NCBI RefSeq assembly: GCF_016462545.1
Contig: NZ_JAEMTA010000003.1
Location: forward strand, 160,842 to 224,841
From: Mycolicibacterium sp.
GTDB taxonomy: Bacteria > Actinomycetota > Actinomycetes > Mycobacteriales > Mycobacteriaceae
Length of the DNA: 64,000 nt
Reading direction: 5' to 3'
Part shown: positions 16,283 through 24,700 of the stretch, in pieces
Numbering within the stretch: the stretch's first letter is position 1
How the letters are laid out: each line of letters opens with the position of its first letter
Position numbers and translations under genes: made by a program
Notes under the pieces: model-generated
Told to the model about the DNA's origin: nothing
Seen by the model: only the letters and a program-made list of their open reading frames with translations
The model's database searches: none

Positions 16283-17108
16283 CCTGCCGCCGGTCGCCGT
16301 CGGCGGGTGCGCGCCACATCTCGTCGAGCACGACGGTCACGCGAAAACCGCAGAGCACCAAGATGTGCACCAGATAGAGCCACAGCGCCAGCGCCGACAC
16401 CGCTCCGACGATCGGCAGGCCACCGAAGGGCGCCGACCAGGAGACTGGGATCGCCAGGAACAACACGAACCCCTGCAGGAATCCGGCGAGGATCGCGCCG
16501 GTGCCGAAGGCGCCCACCACCAAGGCCCGCGGCCCCAGGCTCCCGGGTCCGATCAACGCGAACACTCCCAACAGCGCGGTGGAGACGGTGAGCCAGACGA
16601 CGTGGAACGCGACGACCACGCCCCACACCAGGGTCCAACCGTGGCCGGCGTACAGCGGACCGACGTACGGCGCCGAGGCGAGGACGGCCAGGACGAGGAA
16701 CGGGGCGCCGGCGGCCACCCCGAGCAGGCCGGCCCGCCCCCGCCAGCCGGTGAGAGTGTCCCGCGCCGGCGACATCTGCACGAAGGCACGCCGCAGCCCC
16801 TCGCCATACAGGCTGGCCGGAAACAGCGCGACGAGCGCCTGCCACCACGACATCGACAGGGCCACCGACGTCAGGGTGCGCAGTGCCTCCGGTGTGCCGT
16901 GCCCGCTGGGCAAGCCATCGATACCGGCCTGCATCGCGTTGGTGACGGCCTGCTCGCCGACGATGGCGCCGACCGCCCACAGTGAGACCAGCGCCAGCGG
17001 CACCAGCCCGATCGCGCCGAAGTAGGTTGCACCCGCCGCCCACAGTGCGAGATCGCTACCGGGAAACGTCTTGCGTACCCCGGACGCCAGTTCGCCGAGG
17101 CGGCTCAT
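16275..17108 (-). CDS. YihY/BrkB-family membrane protein
   Basis: The product has 277 residues with about six membrane spans (for example YFGAIGLVPLALVSLWAVGAI and WLYLVHILVLCGF). The profile and length match the YihY/BrkB family, once misnamed RNase BN, which includes envelope proteins of unclear transport function. The ATG at 17108 is preferred to a start at 17210, which would overlap the divergent CDP-alcohol transferase gene. Its stop overlaps the start of the GH3 gene, so the two are likely co-transcribed, without an obvious functional link. Confidence 0.8.
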   Translation of the reverse strand: MSRLGELASGVRKTFPGSDLALWAAGATYFGAIGLVPLALVSLWAVGAIVGEQAVTNAMQAGIDGLPSGHGTPEALRTLTSVALSMSWWQALVALFPASLYGEGLRRAFVQMSPARDTLTGWRGRAGLLGVAAGAPFLVLAVLASAPYVGPLYAGHGWTLVWGVVVAFHVVWLTVSTALLGVFALIGPGSLGPRALVVGAFGTGAILAGFLQGFVLFLAIPVSWSAPFGGLPIVGAVSALALWLYLVHILVLCGFRVTVVLDEMWRAPADGDRRQDG

Positions 17109-17153
17109 GACGGTGCCCGCCCGCGCCGACCGGTGCCCTGGCAGGCTGGCGTC

Positions 17154-17840
17154 ATGAGACCCGAGGATTCCGCGGGTGGCGCCGACGATGCCGGATGGTC
17201 GTCGTTGCACGGCGGCGTACGGCCGTCGCCGGTGGTGCGTGGCTGGCTGAAGATGGTGCGGATCCTTGCATCTGGCCCGATTCTGCGCGTACCCCCCGAC
17301 ATGCTGTCCGCGGCCGGGGTGCTGGCGCTGGTCGGCGCGTGGGTGGCGGTCGCGGTGCTCGGATGGCCTGCACTGGCAGCTCCGCTGGTGCTCGCCGCCG
17401 GGGTACTGGACGGCCTCGACGGGGCAGTGGCGCTGCGCACCGGCAAGGCGCGGCCGCTCGGAGCGGTGATCGACGCGGTCGCCGACCGGCTCGGTGACCT
17501 CCTCCTGGGCGCGGTGCTGTGGTCGCTCGGTGCCCCAACGGCGTGGGTGCTGGCAGCGGTGACGCTGGTGTTCCTACTCGAATACCTGAGGGCCCGAGCA
17601 CAATCCGTCGGTATGCCGGGCGTCGGCGCGGTGACCGTGGCCGAACGTCCGACGCGCCTCATCGTCGTCATCATCGCCGCGGGTGGCGCGGCGGTGTGGC
17701 CCGCAGGAATGCCGATCCTGGGGTGGGGTTGGGGGCTCACGCTGGCCGTCATGTGGACCGTGGTCGGGGTGGTGGGGATGGGTCAGTTGCTGCGCGGGGT
17801 GCGTCGGTCGATGCCGCCGGGGTTTGCGCAGGCCCGATGA
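17154..17840 (+). CDS. CDP-alcohol phosphatidyltransferase family protein
   Basis: The product has 228 residues with several membrane spans. The catalytic motif reads DGLDGAVALRTGKARPLG then AVIDAVADR. All four Asp of DxxDGxxAR-x8-GxxxDxxxD are present, but the Arg of AR is Leu with Arg one residue later, a variation I recall in actinobacterial members. It should transfer a phosphatidyl group from a CDP-lipid to an alcohol at the membrane (polar lipid synthesis). It overlaps the convergent carotenoid desaturase gene by 92 bp at the 3' ends, which is unusually long. Whether it belongs functionally to the pigment cluster is unclear. Confidence 0.78.
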   Translation: MRPEDSAGGADDAGWSSLHGGVRPSPVVRGWLKMVRILASGPILRVPPDMLSAAGVLALVGAWVAVAVLGWPALAAPLVLAAGVLDGLDGAVALRTGKARPLGAVIDAVADRLGDLLLGAVLWSLGAPTAWVLAAVTLVFLLEYLRARAQSVGMPGVGAVTVAERPTRLIVVIIAAGGAAVWPAGMPILGWGWGLTLAVMWTVVGVVGMGQLLRGVRRSMPPGFAQAR

Positions 17841-19293
17841 GCTTGCCGACGATCTCCGCCGACATCAGCACCAAGGGAATGCCACCGCCGGGATGCGCGG
17901 AGCCACCGACGAGATAGAGGCCGGGGAGCGGGCTGCGGTTCGCGGGTCGGCGCAGCGCCGCCCGAGGGCCGTGCGAGGCGGTGCCGTAGATCGCTCCGCC
18001 GGGCGCGCCGGTGCGGCGCTCGAGATCGGCGGGGGTGATGCTCTCGCTGAACAGGATTCGGTCTCGGACGTCGACTCCGCGGCTCGCGAGCACGTCGAGG
18101 ACGTGCCTGCCGTAGCGGTCACGAAGCCCGGGTTCGTCCCAGTCGACGCCGCGGCCTGGATCGTGTGCGGGCGCGTTGACCAACACGAACCATCCCTCGG
18201 AGTCGTCGTCGGGACGCAGCGCCGGATCGTCGGGGGCGTGGACGTACACGGTCGGGTCGGCGACCGGGGTCGGGTGACGTCCGAAGATGGCGTCGAACTC
18301 GGCGTCATAGTCGTGCGGGAAGTAGATGCGGTGCGACGGTCCGGGGCGGCGTCCCGAGAGCCCCAGCAGCAGCACGAAGCCGGCCATCGATCGTGTACTG
18401 CGGGTCAGACGACGTCGCGCCGCCGCCGCCGCGCTGCGCGGGAGCAATTCGTCGTACAGCACGGCGGCGTCGACGTTGCTCACCACGATCTCGGCGGCGA
18501 CGTCGTGACCGTCGACTCGGACGCCGACGGCACGACCGTCACGAACCAGCACCTGCTGGACGTCCGTGCCCGCGCGAACGTCGACCCCAAGGTCGGCACA
18601 GCGCGCGGCCACCGCGTCGACGATGCGGCGCAACCCACCGGGCACGTACCAAGCACCGAACTCCTGCTCCACGAACGACGTCACCGCCAGCACGGCGGGG
18701 GTGCGCCGCGGGTCGGAGCCGGAGTAGGTGGCGTATCGGTTCAGCCAGGTGCGCAGCCGCGGATCGGGCAGCATCTGCCGACCCAGCCCGTCGATCGTCC
18801 GCCACGGTGCGACCGCTCGCAGGTCAGCGGGCCGAGCACTCTTGCGCGCCAGTGCCGCGAGCGAGATGGGTTGGCGCAGAACGGGTTCCCCAACGAGCTC
18901 CCACAACCTTCGAGAGTGGGCGTGCAGCCGCCGCCAGGACTCCCCGGCACCGCCTCCGAGCGCAGCATCCAGTGCCGCCGGGATCAGTTCGACGTCGTGC
19001 GGCAGCACCAACTCGGTGCCGTCCGAGAACACGTAGGCGCATGCCGGATCGACGGCGGTCAACGGGAGGTCGGCCGGCCCGCCGGTGTCGGTGAACAACT
19101 GCTCGAGGACGGCCGGCAGGGTCAGCAGCGACGGTCCGGTGTCGAAGGTGAACCCGTCGCGTTCGACGACGCCGAGCTTGCCACCGACGGTCGGGGCCCT
19201 CTCGAACACGGTGACGCGGTGGCCGGCGGCGGCTAGGCGCGCGGCGACGGCGAGGCCACCGAGACCCGCTCCGATCACTATCGCGCGGCTCAT
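17749..19293 (-). CDS. Carotenoid desaturase, CrtI/CrtD-like flavoprotein
   Basis: The 514-residue enzyme has an N-terminal FAD-binding Rossmann motif (VIGAGLGGLAVAARLAAAGH) followed by GGKLGVVERDGFTFDTGPS. The C-terminal FAD motif is LYLVGGSAHPGGGIPLVLMS. These are typical of the phytoene desaturase superfamily. In the company of CruF- and GT2-type genes, a 3',4'-desaturase (CrtD-like) role on a hydrated carotene end is more likely than primary phytoene desaturation. The ATG at 19293 overlaps the stop of the glycosyltransferase gene (ATGA). The C-terminal tail is Pro/Ser-rich and overlaps the convergent gene. Superfamily sure, exact step inferred. Confidence 0.82.
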   Translation of the reverse strand: MSRAIVIGAGLGGLAVAARLAAAGHRVTVFERAPTVGGKLGVVERDGFTFDTGPSLLTLPAVLEQLFTDTGGPADLPLTAVDPACAYVFSDGTELVLPHDVELIPAALDAALGGGAGESWRRLHAHSRRLWELVGEPVLRQPISLAALARKSARPADLRAVAPWRTIDGLGRQMLPDPRLRTWLNRYATYSGSDPRRTPAVLAVTSFVEQEFGAWYVPGGLRRIVDAVAARCADLGVDVRAGTDVQQVLVRDGRAVGVRVDGHDVAAEIVVSNVDAAVLYDELLPRSAAAAARRRLTRSTRSMAGFVLLLGLSGRRPGPSHRIYFPHDYDAEFDAIFGRHPTPVADPTVYVHAPDDPALRPDDDSEGWFVLVNAPAHDPGRGVDWDEPGLRDRYGRHVLDVLASRGVDVRDRILFSESITPADLERRTGAPGGAIYGTASHGPRAALRRPANRSPLPGLYLVGGSAHPGGGIPLVLMSAEIVGKLIGPAQTPAASTDAPRAATDPSPPPRPRST

Positions 19294-20420
19294 ATCGCCC
19301 GCCCCTTCCAGCTCAGCGAGCCGCGCAGCCGCCCCGTCCACGACGCTGCCAACAACCACAGCAGAGCCGCCACGGAGAGGGGATGCGCCGCCGCGTCCCA
19401 TCCGAAACGTTCACCACACCAGCGCCGAGCGGAGAACCGGCCGACGACCGCAGCGGCATAACCGAGGGCACCCACGCGGGAACCCGTCGCCGCAGCCGCC
19501 GCGGGAACGACGTAGACCAGGGTCAACGCCATCGCGACCCCGAGCGCTCCCGCGGGCGAGCCGAACGCCGCCCAGAGCGACTTGCGATAGCCCTCGCGAA
19601 GGTCGGACGCCGAGTCGTACATGCGGCAGGTCGCCAGAGTGGAGCCGTCGGCGACTCCCGTCCGGCCACCCGCCGCGCGCACCGCCCTGGCAAGGGCGAT
19701 GTCGTCGAGCACGGCACCGGAGACCGCCTGCCACCCGCCCGCGCGGACGAGCGCGTCGGCCTCGACGAGCAGGAACTGCCCGTTGGCCACGACCATGGAC
19801 GGTCGGTGCGAGCGCTCCGCTCGCCGCAGCGGCAGAGTGGTCAGCCAGGACCACGCCAGCAGCGGTTGGACGATGGCGCCCAACAGTCCCGTCGCGATCT
19901 GGCGCGGCCAGGGGCAGAGCAGGTCGAGCGGCTGCGAACCGCGCAGCATCGCCACCGCGGCGGCCACGGCGTCAGGTGACAGCACGACGTCGGCGTCGAC
20001 GAACACCAGGATCTCGCCACGCGCCGCGGCGGCCAGCTGGGCGCAGGCGTGCGGCTTTCCCAGTGAGCCCGGCGGCGGCGGAGTCCCCGTCAGGATGCGC
20101 AGCCGGGGATCGGTCCCCGCGACGTGTCGGACGGCGTCTGCGGTGCCGTCGGTCGATCCGTCGTCGAGCACCACCACCTCGACGTCGGCCAGCCCGCGCT
20201 GCGCGAGCAGCGAACGGATCGTCGGCCCGATGCGGTGAGCCTCGTCGCGGGCGGGCACCAGCAGCGACGTCGCCGCGGTGACCGGCGGCGGACTCGAGGG
20301 CGGCCGTCTCAGCCGTCGCTGGTTTACCAGTTGATGCGCGGTACCCAGGCAGGCAAGTGCGGATCCGACGACCACCAGCGCCTGACGAGTTTCGGTGAAG
20401 CGCGCAGTGGGCACCTGCAA
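19290..20420 (-). CDS. GT2 glycosyltransferase, carotenoid-type (CruC/CruG-like)
   Basis: The 376-residue membrane-anchored protein has an N-terminal span, a GT2 domain (LLVPARDEAHRIGPTIRSLL; VVVLDDGSTDGTADAV; FVDADVVLSPDA; GAVLDDIALARAV) and C-terminal hydrophobic spans. In carotenogenic bacteria and cyanobacteria, similar GT2 proteins (CruC, CruG) glycosylate the tertiary hydroxyl created by CruF. It is first in a two-gene operon with the desaturase and divergent from cruF across 83 bp, fitting a glycosylated xanthophyll pathway. The acceptor is inferred from context. Confidence 0.75.
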   Translation of the reverse strand: MQVPTARFTETRQALVVVGSALACLGTAHQLVNQRRLRRPPSSPPPVTAATSLLVPARDEAHRIGPTIRSLLAQRGLADVEVVVLDDGSTDGTADAVRHVAGTDPRLRILTGTPPPPGSLGKPHACAQLAAAARGEILVFVDADVVLSPDAVAAAVAMLRGSQPLDLLCPWPRQIATGLLGAIVQPLLAWSWLTTLPLRRAERSHRPSMVVANGQFLLVEADALVRAGGWQAVSGAVLDDIALARAVRAAGGRTGVADGSTLATCRMYDSASDLREGYRKSLWAAFGSPAGALGVAMALTLVYVVPAAAAATGSRVGALGYAAAVVGRFSARRWCGERFGWDAAAHPLSVAALLWLLAASWTGRLRGSLSWKGRAI

Positions 20421-20503
20421 ACTCTACGGAGACGCCGTCCGAGCCTCCCTCTAGGCGCTCGAAGTGTCCGACTCTCCGGCATCATGGCAGGGGAGGTGTA
20501 TGC

Positions 20504-21316
20504 GTGGCGTTGGCCGTGACTCGGGTGTCGCTGCGTTCGGCGCGCCCGTCGTGGGTGCTGACCGCCGCCGCGGTCGCGGTCCAGATCGCCTATCCCCTGA
20601 TACCGGATTCGTGGCGCACCGAGGTCACCATCCTCAGCGTCGTCGTCTTCTTCCTCGCCGTCGTCGCCGACGTCTGGCGAATGTACGGCCCATTCGGAGC
20701 CGCGATCGTGGTGGGCGTCGCCGGCGGGTTGGGCCTGTTCGCCGAGGCGGTCGGCGTCGCCACCGGATGGCCGTTCGGCCACTACGCCTACACCGGCACG
20801 CTGGGCCTCGAGGTGCTCGGCGTGCCGATCGTGGTGCCGCTGGCGTGGGTGATGATGGCCTGGCCTGCGCTGGTGGTGGCACGCACCCTCGCGGTTCGCG
20901 GCCCTGCCGTCGTGGCGATCGGTGCAGCCGCCCTGACGGCATGGGACGTGTTCCTCGACCCGCAGATGGTGGCGGCCGGGCACTGGACGTGGTTCGATCC
21001 GTCACCCGCACTACCCCTGATCCCCGGCATCCCGCTGTCCAACTATGTGGGCTGGCTGCTGGTGTCCGCGGCGGTCATCGCGATCCTCAACGCCCTGCTC
21101 GACCGCCCAGGGGGCACGTCTGCGCCCGCGGCGGCGTTGTACCTGTGGGTCTACTTCTCCTCGGTCCTCGGGCATTTCGTGTTCTTCGGACTCCCCGGAT
21201 CCGCGGTGACGGGTGGCCTGCTGATGGGCGCCGTCGCCATCCCGTTCGCCGCCACACTCGTGCGCCTCGCGCGCCGACCCACCATTGAGGAAATCCGTGA
21301 CCGACCCGCTCGCTAG
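20504..21316 (+). CDS. cruF: Carotenoid 1',2'-hydratase, CruF family
   Basis: This 270-residue protein has about seven membrane spans. It matches the carotenoid biosynthesis CruF family (formerly DUF422), with conserved FGHYAYTGTLGLEVLGVPI, AWDVFLDPQMV and FDPSPALPLIPGIPLSNYVGW. CruF adds water across the 1',2' double bond of a psi end, as in gamma-carotene or chlorobactene, to give a 1'-hydroxy group. I chose the GTG at 20504, which follows a GGGAGG at 20491-20496 with an 8-base spacer. It overlaps the crtU-like gene by 20 bp. Confidence 0.85.
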   Translation: MALAVTRVSLRSARPSWVLTAAAVAVQIAYPLIPDSWRTEVTILSVVVFFLAVVADVWRMYGPFGAAIVVGVAGGLGLFAEAVGVATGWPFGHYAYTGTLGLEVLGVPIVVPLAWVMMAWPALVVARTLAVRGPAVVAIGAAALTAWDVFLDPQMVAAGHWTWFDPSPALPLIPGIPLSNYVGWLLVSAAVIAILNALLDRPGGTSAPAAALYLWVYFSSVLGHFVFFGLPGSAVTGGLLMGAVAIPFAATLVRLARRPTIEEIRDRPAR

Positions 21317-22856
21317 CCGCGCCGCCCCGTTCCGGATGCGGCCCCGCCACCTCGTCAGGCCCGACCCGCTGCTCCCGCGGGAGGTTCCCTCCGGAACCGA
21401 CGCCGTCGTGGTCGGCGGCGGCATCGCAGGCGTCTCGGCCGCGGTGGTCATGGCCGAGCGCGGCATCCGAGTGAGTGTGCTCGAGGCGGCGGAGCACCTC
21501 GGCGGGCGGCTGGGCGCGTGGCCGGAGCGACTCCCGGACGGCAGCGAGCAGAACGTGGAACACGGGTTCCACGCATTCTTTCGGCACTACTACACCTGGC
21601 GCTCGATCCTGCGGCGAGCCGACCCGGGCCTGGCCTTTCTCACGCCCGTGCCGAAGTACCCGGTGATCTCCGCGACGTGGCCCGCCGAGGATCTCTCGGG
21701 GCTGCCCGCGGCACCGCCGTTGAATCTGCTCACCCTGGCGCTGCGCTCGAAGAGCCTGAGTCGTCGCGAACTCCTGAAGGCCGACCCCGATGCGGGGCGC
21801 GCGCTGCTGGCCTACGACCGGGCCACGACGGTGGCCGAACTCGACGACGTCGATGCGGCCACGTTCCTGGACCGCCTGGGGATGACCGAGCGGACCCGCA
21901 GCATGCTCTTCGAGGCGTTCGCCCGATCCTTCTTCTGCAACCAGGGGGAGCTGTCGGCCGCCGAACTGGTGGCGATGTTCCACTACTACTTCCTCGGCAA
22001 CCCCGAGGGCATCGGGTTCGACGTGACCAACACCGATCACGCGACCGCCATCTGGCATCCGCTGCGCGCGCACCTCGAGCGCCTCGGTTCGCAGGTTCGG
22101 ACCGGAGCCGCGGTCACCGGCATCGAGCCGGCCGGACAGGACTGGCGCATCACCGGTGATGGAATCGACGTCTCGACACGGCACGTCGTGCTCGCACTCG
22201 ATCCCGGGGCGCTGCGGTCGTTGATCGCCGCCTCACCCGCGACGGCCGGTGCCGCGCCCGCCCTGGCGCAGAAGTGCGCGAGCCTACGGGTGGCCCCACC
22301 GTTCGCCGTCAGCCGGCTGTGGTTCGACCGGGACGTCGGACCGGAACGCGCCCCGTTCAGCGCCGTCAGCGGACAACCCACCCTCGACTCCATCGCGGTC
22401 TACTCACGTCTGGAGGAGCCGAGCGCCCAATGGGCAAGGGCCACTGGCGGATCCGTCGTCGAGCTGCACTCGTACTCCTGCCGGCTCGACAGCGCCGACG
22501 CCGCGGCTCGAGCCATGCGCGACGAGCTTGGTTCGCTCTGGCCCGAGACGGTGGGGGCCACCGTCCTGCACAGCCACGACCGGCTCGAGGCCACCGCGCC
22601 GGCCTTCCCACCCGGTTCGGCCGGGAGTCGCCCGGCGGTGCGCTCCGACGCCCGCGGACTTCGCCTGGCGGGGGACTTCGTCGAGCTCCCCTATCTCGCC
22701 GGGCTCATGGAGCGGTCGGCCATGTCGGGCGTGCTCGCGGCGAACGACGTGCTGGCCGAGCTCGGTGCGGCAGCCGAGCCCGTCATGGGTGTGCCACAGC
22801 GCGGGCTGCTCGCAGGAGTGCCGCGAATACCGCGGTCGCGCCGTCAGGTCCAGTAG
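21297..22856 (+). CDS. crtU: CrtU-like carotenoid aromatase (desaturase/methyltransferase)
   Basis: The 519-residue FAD protein has VVVGGGIAGVSAAVVMAERG near residue 37 and the CrtU-specific block NVEHGFHAFFRHYYTWRSIL, then SFFCNQGELSAAELVAMFHY and FYFLGNPEG-type text (YYFLGNPEGIGFD). CrtU converts beta end groups to aromatic phi rings (beta-isorenieratene, isorenieratene, chlorobactene). It follows cruF in the same operon with a 20-bp overlap. With CruF and a GT2 enzyme it could yield an aromatic hydroxy-carotenoid glycoside. Primary genes (crtE, crtB, crtI, cyclase) are not in the window, so they must lie elsewhere. Confidence 0.8.
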   Translation: MTDPLASRAAPFRMRPRHLVRPDPLLPREVPSGTDAVVVGGGIAGVSAAVVMAERGIRVSVLEAAEHLGGRLGAWPERLPDGSEQNVEHGFHAFFRHYYTWRSILRRADPGLAFLTPVPKYPVISATWPAEDLSGLPAAPPLNLLTLALRSKSLSRRELLKADPDAGRALLAYDRATTVAELDDVDAATFLDRLGMTERTRSMLFEAFARSFFCNQGELSAAELVAMFHYYFLGNPEGIGFDVTNTDHATAIWHPLRAHLERLGSQVRTGAAVTGIEPAGQDWRITGDGIDVSTRHVVLALDPGALRSLIAASPATAGAAPALAQKCASLRVAPPFAVSRLWFDRDVGPERAPFSAVSGQPTLDSIAVYSRLEEPSAQWARATGGSVVELHSYSCRLDSADAAARAMRDELGSLWPETVGATVLHSHDRLEATAPAFPPGSAGSRPAVRSDARGLRLAGDFVELPYLAGLMERSAMSGVLAANDVLAELGAAAEPVMGVPQRGLLAGVPRIPRSRRQVQ

Positions 22857-22918
22857 TGGCGTCAGCGGGTCCCGCGCCGGGGCCCTTCACCTGCCCTGAG
22901 CCGACGGAGGAGGTCGGT

Positions 22919-23377
22919 CTAGCCGGTGCCGTCCGGTTCACTGCGTCCTGCCATCGTCGTGTAGTCCTCCTGCACCGTGTCGCCGTGCTGATTGGTGATG
23001 CGGCTTCTGAGGGTCAGGACGTCGGCCCCGAAGGCCTGCCGAAGCGAGTCGATGCGGATGTGGCAGTAGAGCGTGTCGCCTGCCTTGATCGGCCGAAGGA
23101 ACTTGAGGCCCTGTTCGGCCTGGATCAGCTTCTCGTCGAAGATCGGGATGTTCGCGTGCTCGAAGAACGCCATCTGGGCGCGTAGGCCGAAGACGGAGAT
23201 GAAGGTCAACGGAGCCAGGATCGCGTCGTGGCCCAGCGCAGCGGCGGCGTCCTCGTCGACGTACGCGTCGTCCTCGTTCTTCACCGCGTTGGCGTACTGC
23301 CTGATCGCCTCCCGGCCGACGACGTAGTGGTCGGGATAGAGGTACGTCATGCCGACGATGTCTGGTGACAGGGCCAT
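22919..23377 (-). CDS. HadA-like (3R)-hydroxyacyl-ACP dehydratase subunit
   Basis: The 152-residue hot-dog-fold protein closely follows the mycobacterial HadA pattern (MALSPDIVGMTYLYPDHYVV; LAPLTFISVFGLRAQMAFFE; KAGDTLYCHIRIDSLR; QEDYTTMAGR). HadA lacks the catalytic pair and pairs with HadB to form the FAS-II dehydratase for mycolic acid elongation. No hadB or hadC gene is adjacent, so this is probably an extra paralogue that pairs with a HadB elsewhere or acts in another acyl pathway. The ATG at 23377 matches the family start. Confidence 0.82.
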   Translation of the reverse strand: MALSPDIVGMTYLYPDHYVVGREAIRQYANAVKNEDDAYVDEDAAAALGHDAILAPLTFISVFGLRAQMAFFEHANIPIFDEKLIQAEQGLKFLRPIKAGDTLYCHIRIDSLRQAFGADVLTLRSRITNQHGDTVQEDYTTMAGRSEPDGTG

Positions 23378-23457
23378 GGCAGAACAACCTAGCTGCTGTC
23401 TGCGTCGTCCTCGTGACGCGTCGGAATAACTCTGGCGCCGCCAGTGTTTTCGCGCTC

Positions 23458-23880
23458 ATGACTGAAAACGCCGAACTGAGCCCCACCGACTGGGTACGCG
23501 AGCAGACCGAACGGATTCTTCAGCAGGGCACCACCGACGGGGTCGAGGTACTCGACCGCCCGATCGTCCTGTTCACGACCACCGGCGTGAAGTCCGGCAA
23601 GAAGCGCTATGTACCGCTGATGCGGGTCGAGGAGAATGGCCGGTACGCCATGGTCGCGTCCAAGGGCGGCGACCCGAAGCATCCGTCGTGGTACTTCAAC
23701 GTCAAGGCCAACCCGACGGTCACGGTGCAGGACGGCGACAAGACGTCGACGCTGACCGCCCGCGAAGTCGAGGGCGACGAGCGCGCTCACTGGTGGACTC
23801 TTGCGGTAGCGGCCTACCCGCCCTACGCCGAGTACCAGACCAAGACCGACCGCTTGATCCCCGTCTTCGTCCTGGAGTGA
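23458..23880 (+). CDS. Deazaflavin (F420)-dependent nitroreductase-family protein
   Basis: The 140-residue split-beta-barrel protein resembles Rv1558/Ddn (PF04075). Visible are RPIVLFTTTGVKSGKKRYVP, VASKGGDPKHPSWYFNVKAN and the terminal AEYQTKTDRLIPVFVLE. Such proteins bind F420H2 and reduce quinones or nitro compounds, and may protect against oxidative stress. It is divergent from the HadA-like gene over 80 bp that contain a CTGGCG-C-CGCCAG dyad at 23432-23444. The ATG at 23458 is the family start. It is one of three intact family members in this window. Confidence 0.88.
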   Translation: MTENAELSPTDWVREQTERILQQGTTDGVEVLDRPIVLFTTTGVKSGKKRYVPLMRVEENGRYAMVASKGGDPKHPSWYFNVKANPTVTVQDGDKTSTLTAREVEGDERAHWWTLAVAAYPPYAEYQTKTDRLIPVFVLE

Positions 23881-23962
23881 TCGCGCAGGCGCCGAAGATG
23901 CCGTCGTAGATCAAGGCCAGATCGTCGGCGAGGGGCGTGTGCCAGTTGGTGCCGCTAGCTCG

Positions 23963-24214
23963 TCACCATCTGTCCATCAGGCCAGCCACCTGCAGGAGAT
24001 AGAGGACCGCGACGGTCAGGAAGATCGCGAACAGTAATCCGACGGCGACCATGGCGATCACCGTGGTGGGGGTGAATCTGCGACGGGGTGGCGGGTCTTG
24101 ATTCGCCGATGCGGACGTCGATCCGGAATCGGGCGGGGTTTCTCCCGGCTCGACGCCGTGGGCGCTCGCGATCGGTGAGTCGGCGGGGTCTGGATCTGGA
24201 GGGACCGCGGTCAT
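23963..24214 (-). CDS. Small single-span membrane protein
   Basis: The 83-residue product has a Pro/Asp/Ser-rich hydrophilic N-terminus (residues 1-46) and one clear membrane span at about 51-77 (VIAMVAVGLLFAIFLTVAVL), ending in DRW. It resembles tail-anchored small proteins with the N-terminus inside. I know no named family. Its ATG overlaps the stop of the preceding 56-codon gene (ATGA), so the two are made together, presumably from the SigF-like promoter at 24414. Confidence 0.6.
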   Translation of the reverse strand: MTAVPPDPDPADSPIASAHGVEPGETPPDSGSTSASANQDPPPRRRFTPTTVIAMVAVGLLFAIFLTVAVLYLLQVAGLMDRW

Positions 24215-24381
24215 GCCCGTACGACCCGACTGCTGGTGTCCGACCACTCGGGGCCTGCCATCGTCTGACGCCGTGGCATCAGCTCGAGCAACGGGACATG
24301 CGCCTGCCCCAACCCGTGTGCTCCGCCAGCCGGACGGAGGAACCTCGTCAGGTCGCTCATCGTGTCGACCAATTTCTTCAT
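24211..24381 (-). CDS. 56-residue small protein upstream of membrane partner
   Basis: It begins MKKLVDTMSDLTRFLRPAGG and ends SDTSSRVVRA, with no Cys and no membrane span. The start has a good AGGAGA ribosome binding site six bases away. Its TGA overlaps the ATG of the single-span membrane protein. The coupled pair, the SigF-like promoter upstream and normal codon use suggest a real gene although it is short. I do not recognise the family. A regulatory or antimicrobial small peptide is possible but nothing proves it. Confidence 0.5.
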   Translation of the reverse strand: MKKLVDTMSDLTRFLRPAGGAHGLGQAHVPLLELMPRRQTMAGPEWSDTSSRVVRA

Positions 24382-24413
24382 GGGTGCTCTCCTGTCATGC
24401 CTCGTCAGTGAAC

Positions 24414-24439
24414 ATCCCCGTGCCCCGGCGCTCTCAAAC
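24414..24439 (-). promoter_or_regulatory. SigF-like promoter for the small-protein pair
   Basis: On the minus strand GTTT (24439-24436) is followed after 16 bases by GGGGAT (24419-24414), close to the mycobacterial SigF consensus GTTT-N15-17-GGGTAT. It lies about 33 bp before the ATG at 24381. Confidence 0.45.
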
Positions 24440-24490
24440 TCGTCGACGGGCCGCGATTGGCGTTGCCCCGCCCCGGGTACGTCGTTGGCG

Positions 24491-24522
24491 CCGTGACAGA
24501 TTGCGCATGAAATGTCACGGCA
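24491..24522. promoter_or_regulatory. 9-bp inverted repeat between divergent small genes
   Basis: GCCGTGACA (24491-24499) and TGTCACGGC (24514-24522) form a perfect 9-bp stem with a 14-base spacer. It sits between the divergent small-protein genes, 31 bp before the ATG at 24554. The half-site GTGACA recalls CRP-type sites, but the spacing is too wide for CRP. It may be an operator or a 5' UTR hairpin. Confidence 0.4.
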
Positions 24523-24553
24523 CCGCACCGTCCACCAGCACGAAGGGCCCCTG

Positions 24554-24700
24554 ATGACAACTCCCGACGCGACCGACTCGACCGACGACGTCGACGACGA
24601 CGACGACGTGGTGGTGAGCACCCCGGCCACCCCGGGTGCCCAAGCGCTACCGTCGACCACCGTCGATGAGGGCGCGGGCGAGAGCGGCCAGACCAGCTAG
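24554..24700 (+). CDS. 48-residue highly acidic small protein
   Basis: It begins MTTPDATDSTDDVDDDDDVV and continues with a Thr/Pro/Gly/Ser-rich tail. The ATG follows AAGGG six bases upstream. A GC hairpin starts right after the stop codon. It is intrinsically disordered by composition and I know no family. The run of Asp codons could tempt one to call it low-complexity noise, but the ribosome binding site, the terminator-like hairpin and the divergent small genes favour a real transcript. Confidence 0.4.
   Translation: MTTPDATDSTDDVDDDDDVVVSTPATPGAQALPSTTVDEGAGESGQTS

Noticed and set aside
24585..24606. Simple GAC repeat as microsatellite
   Set aside because: It lies within the acidic small frame and is short; codon bias for Asp explains it.
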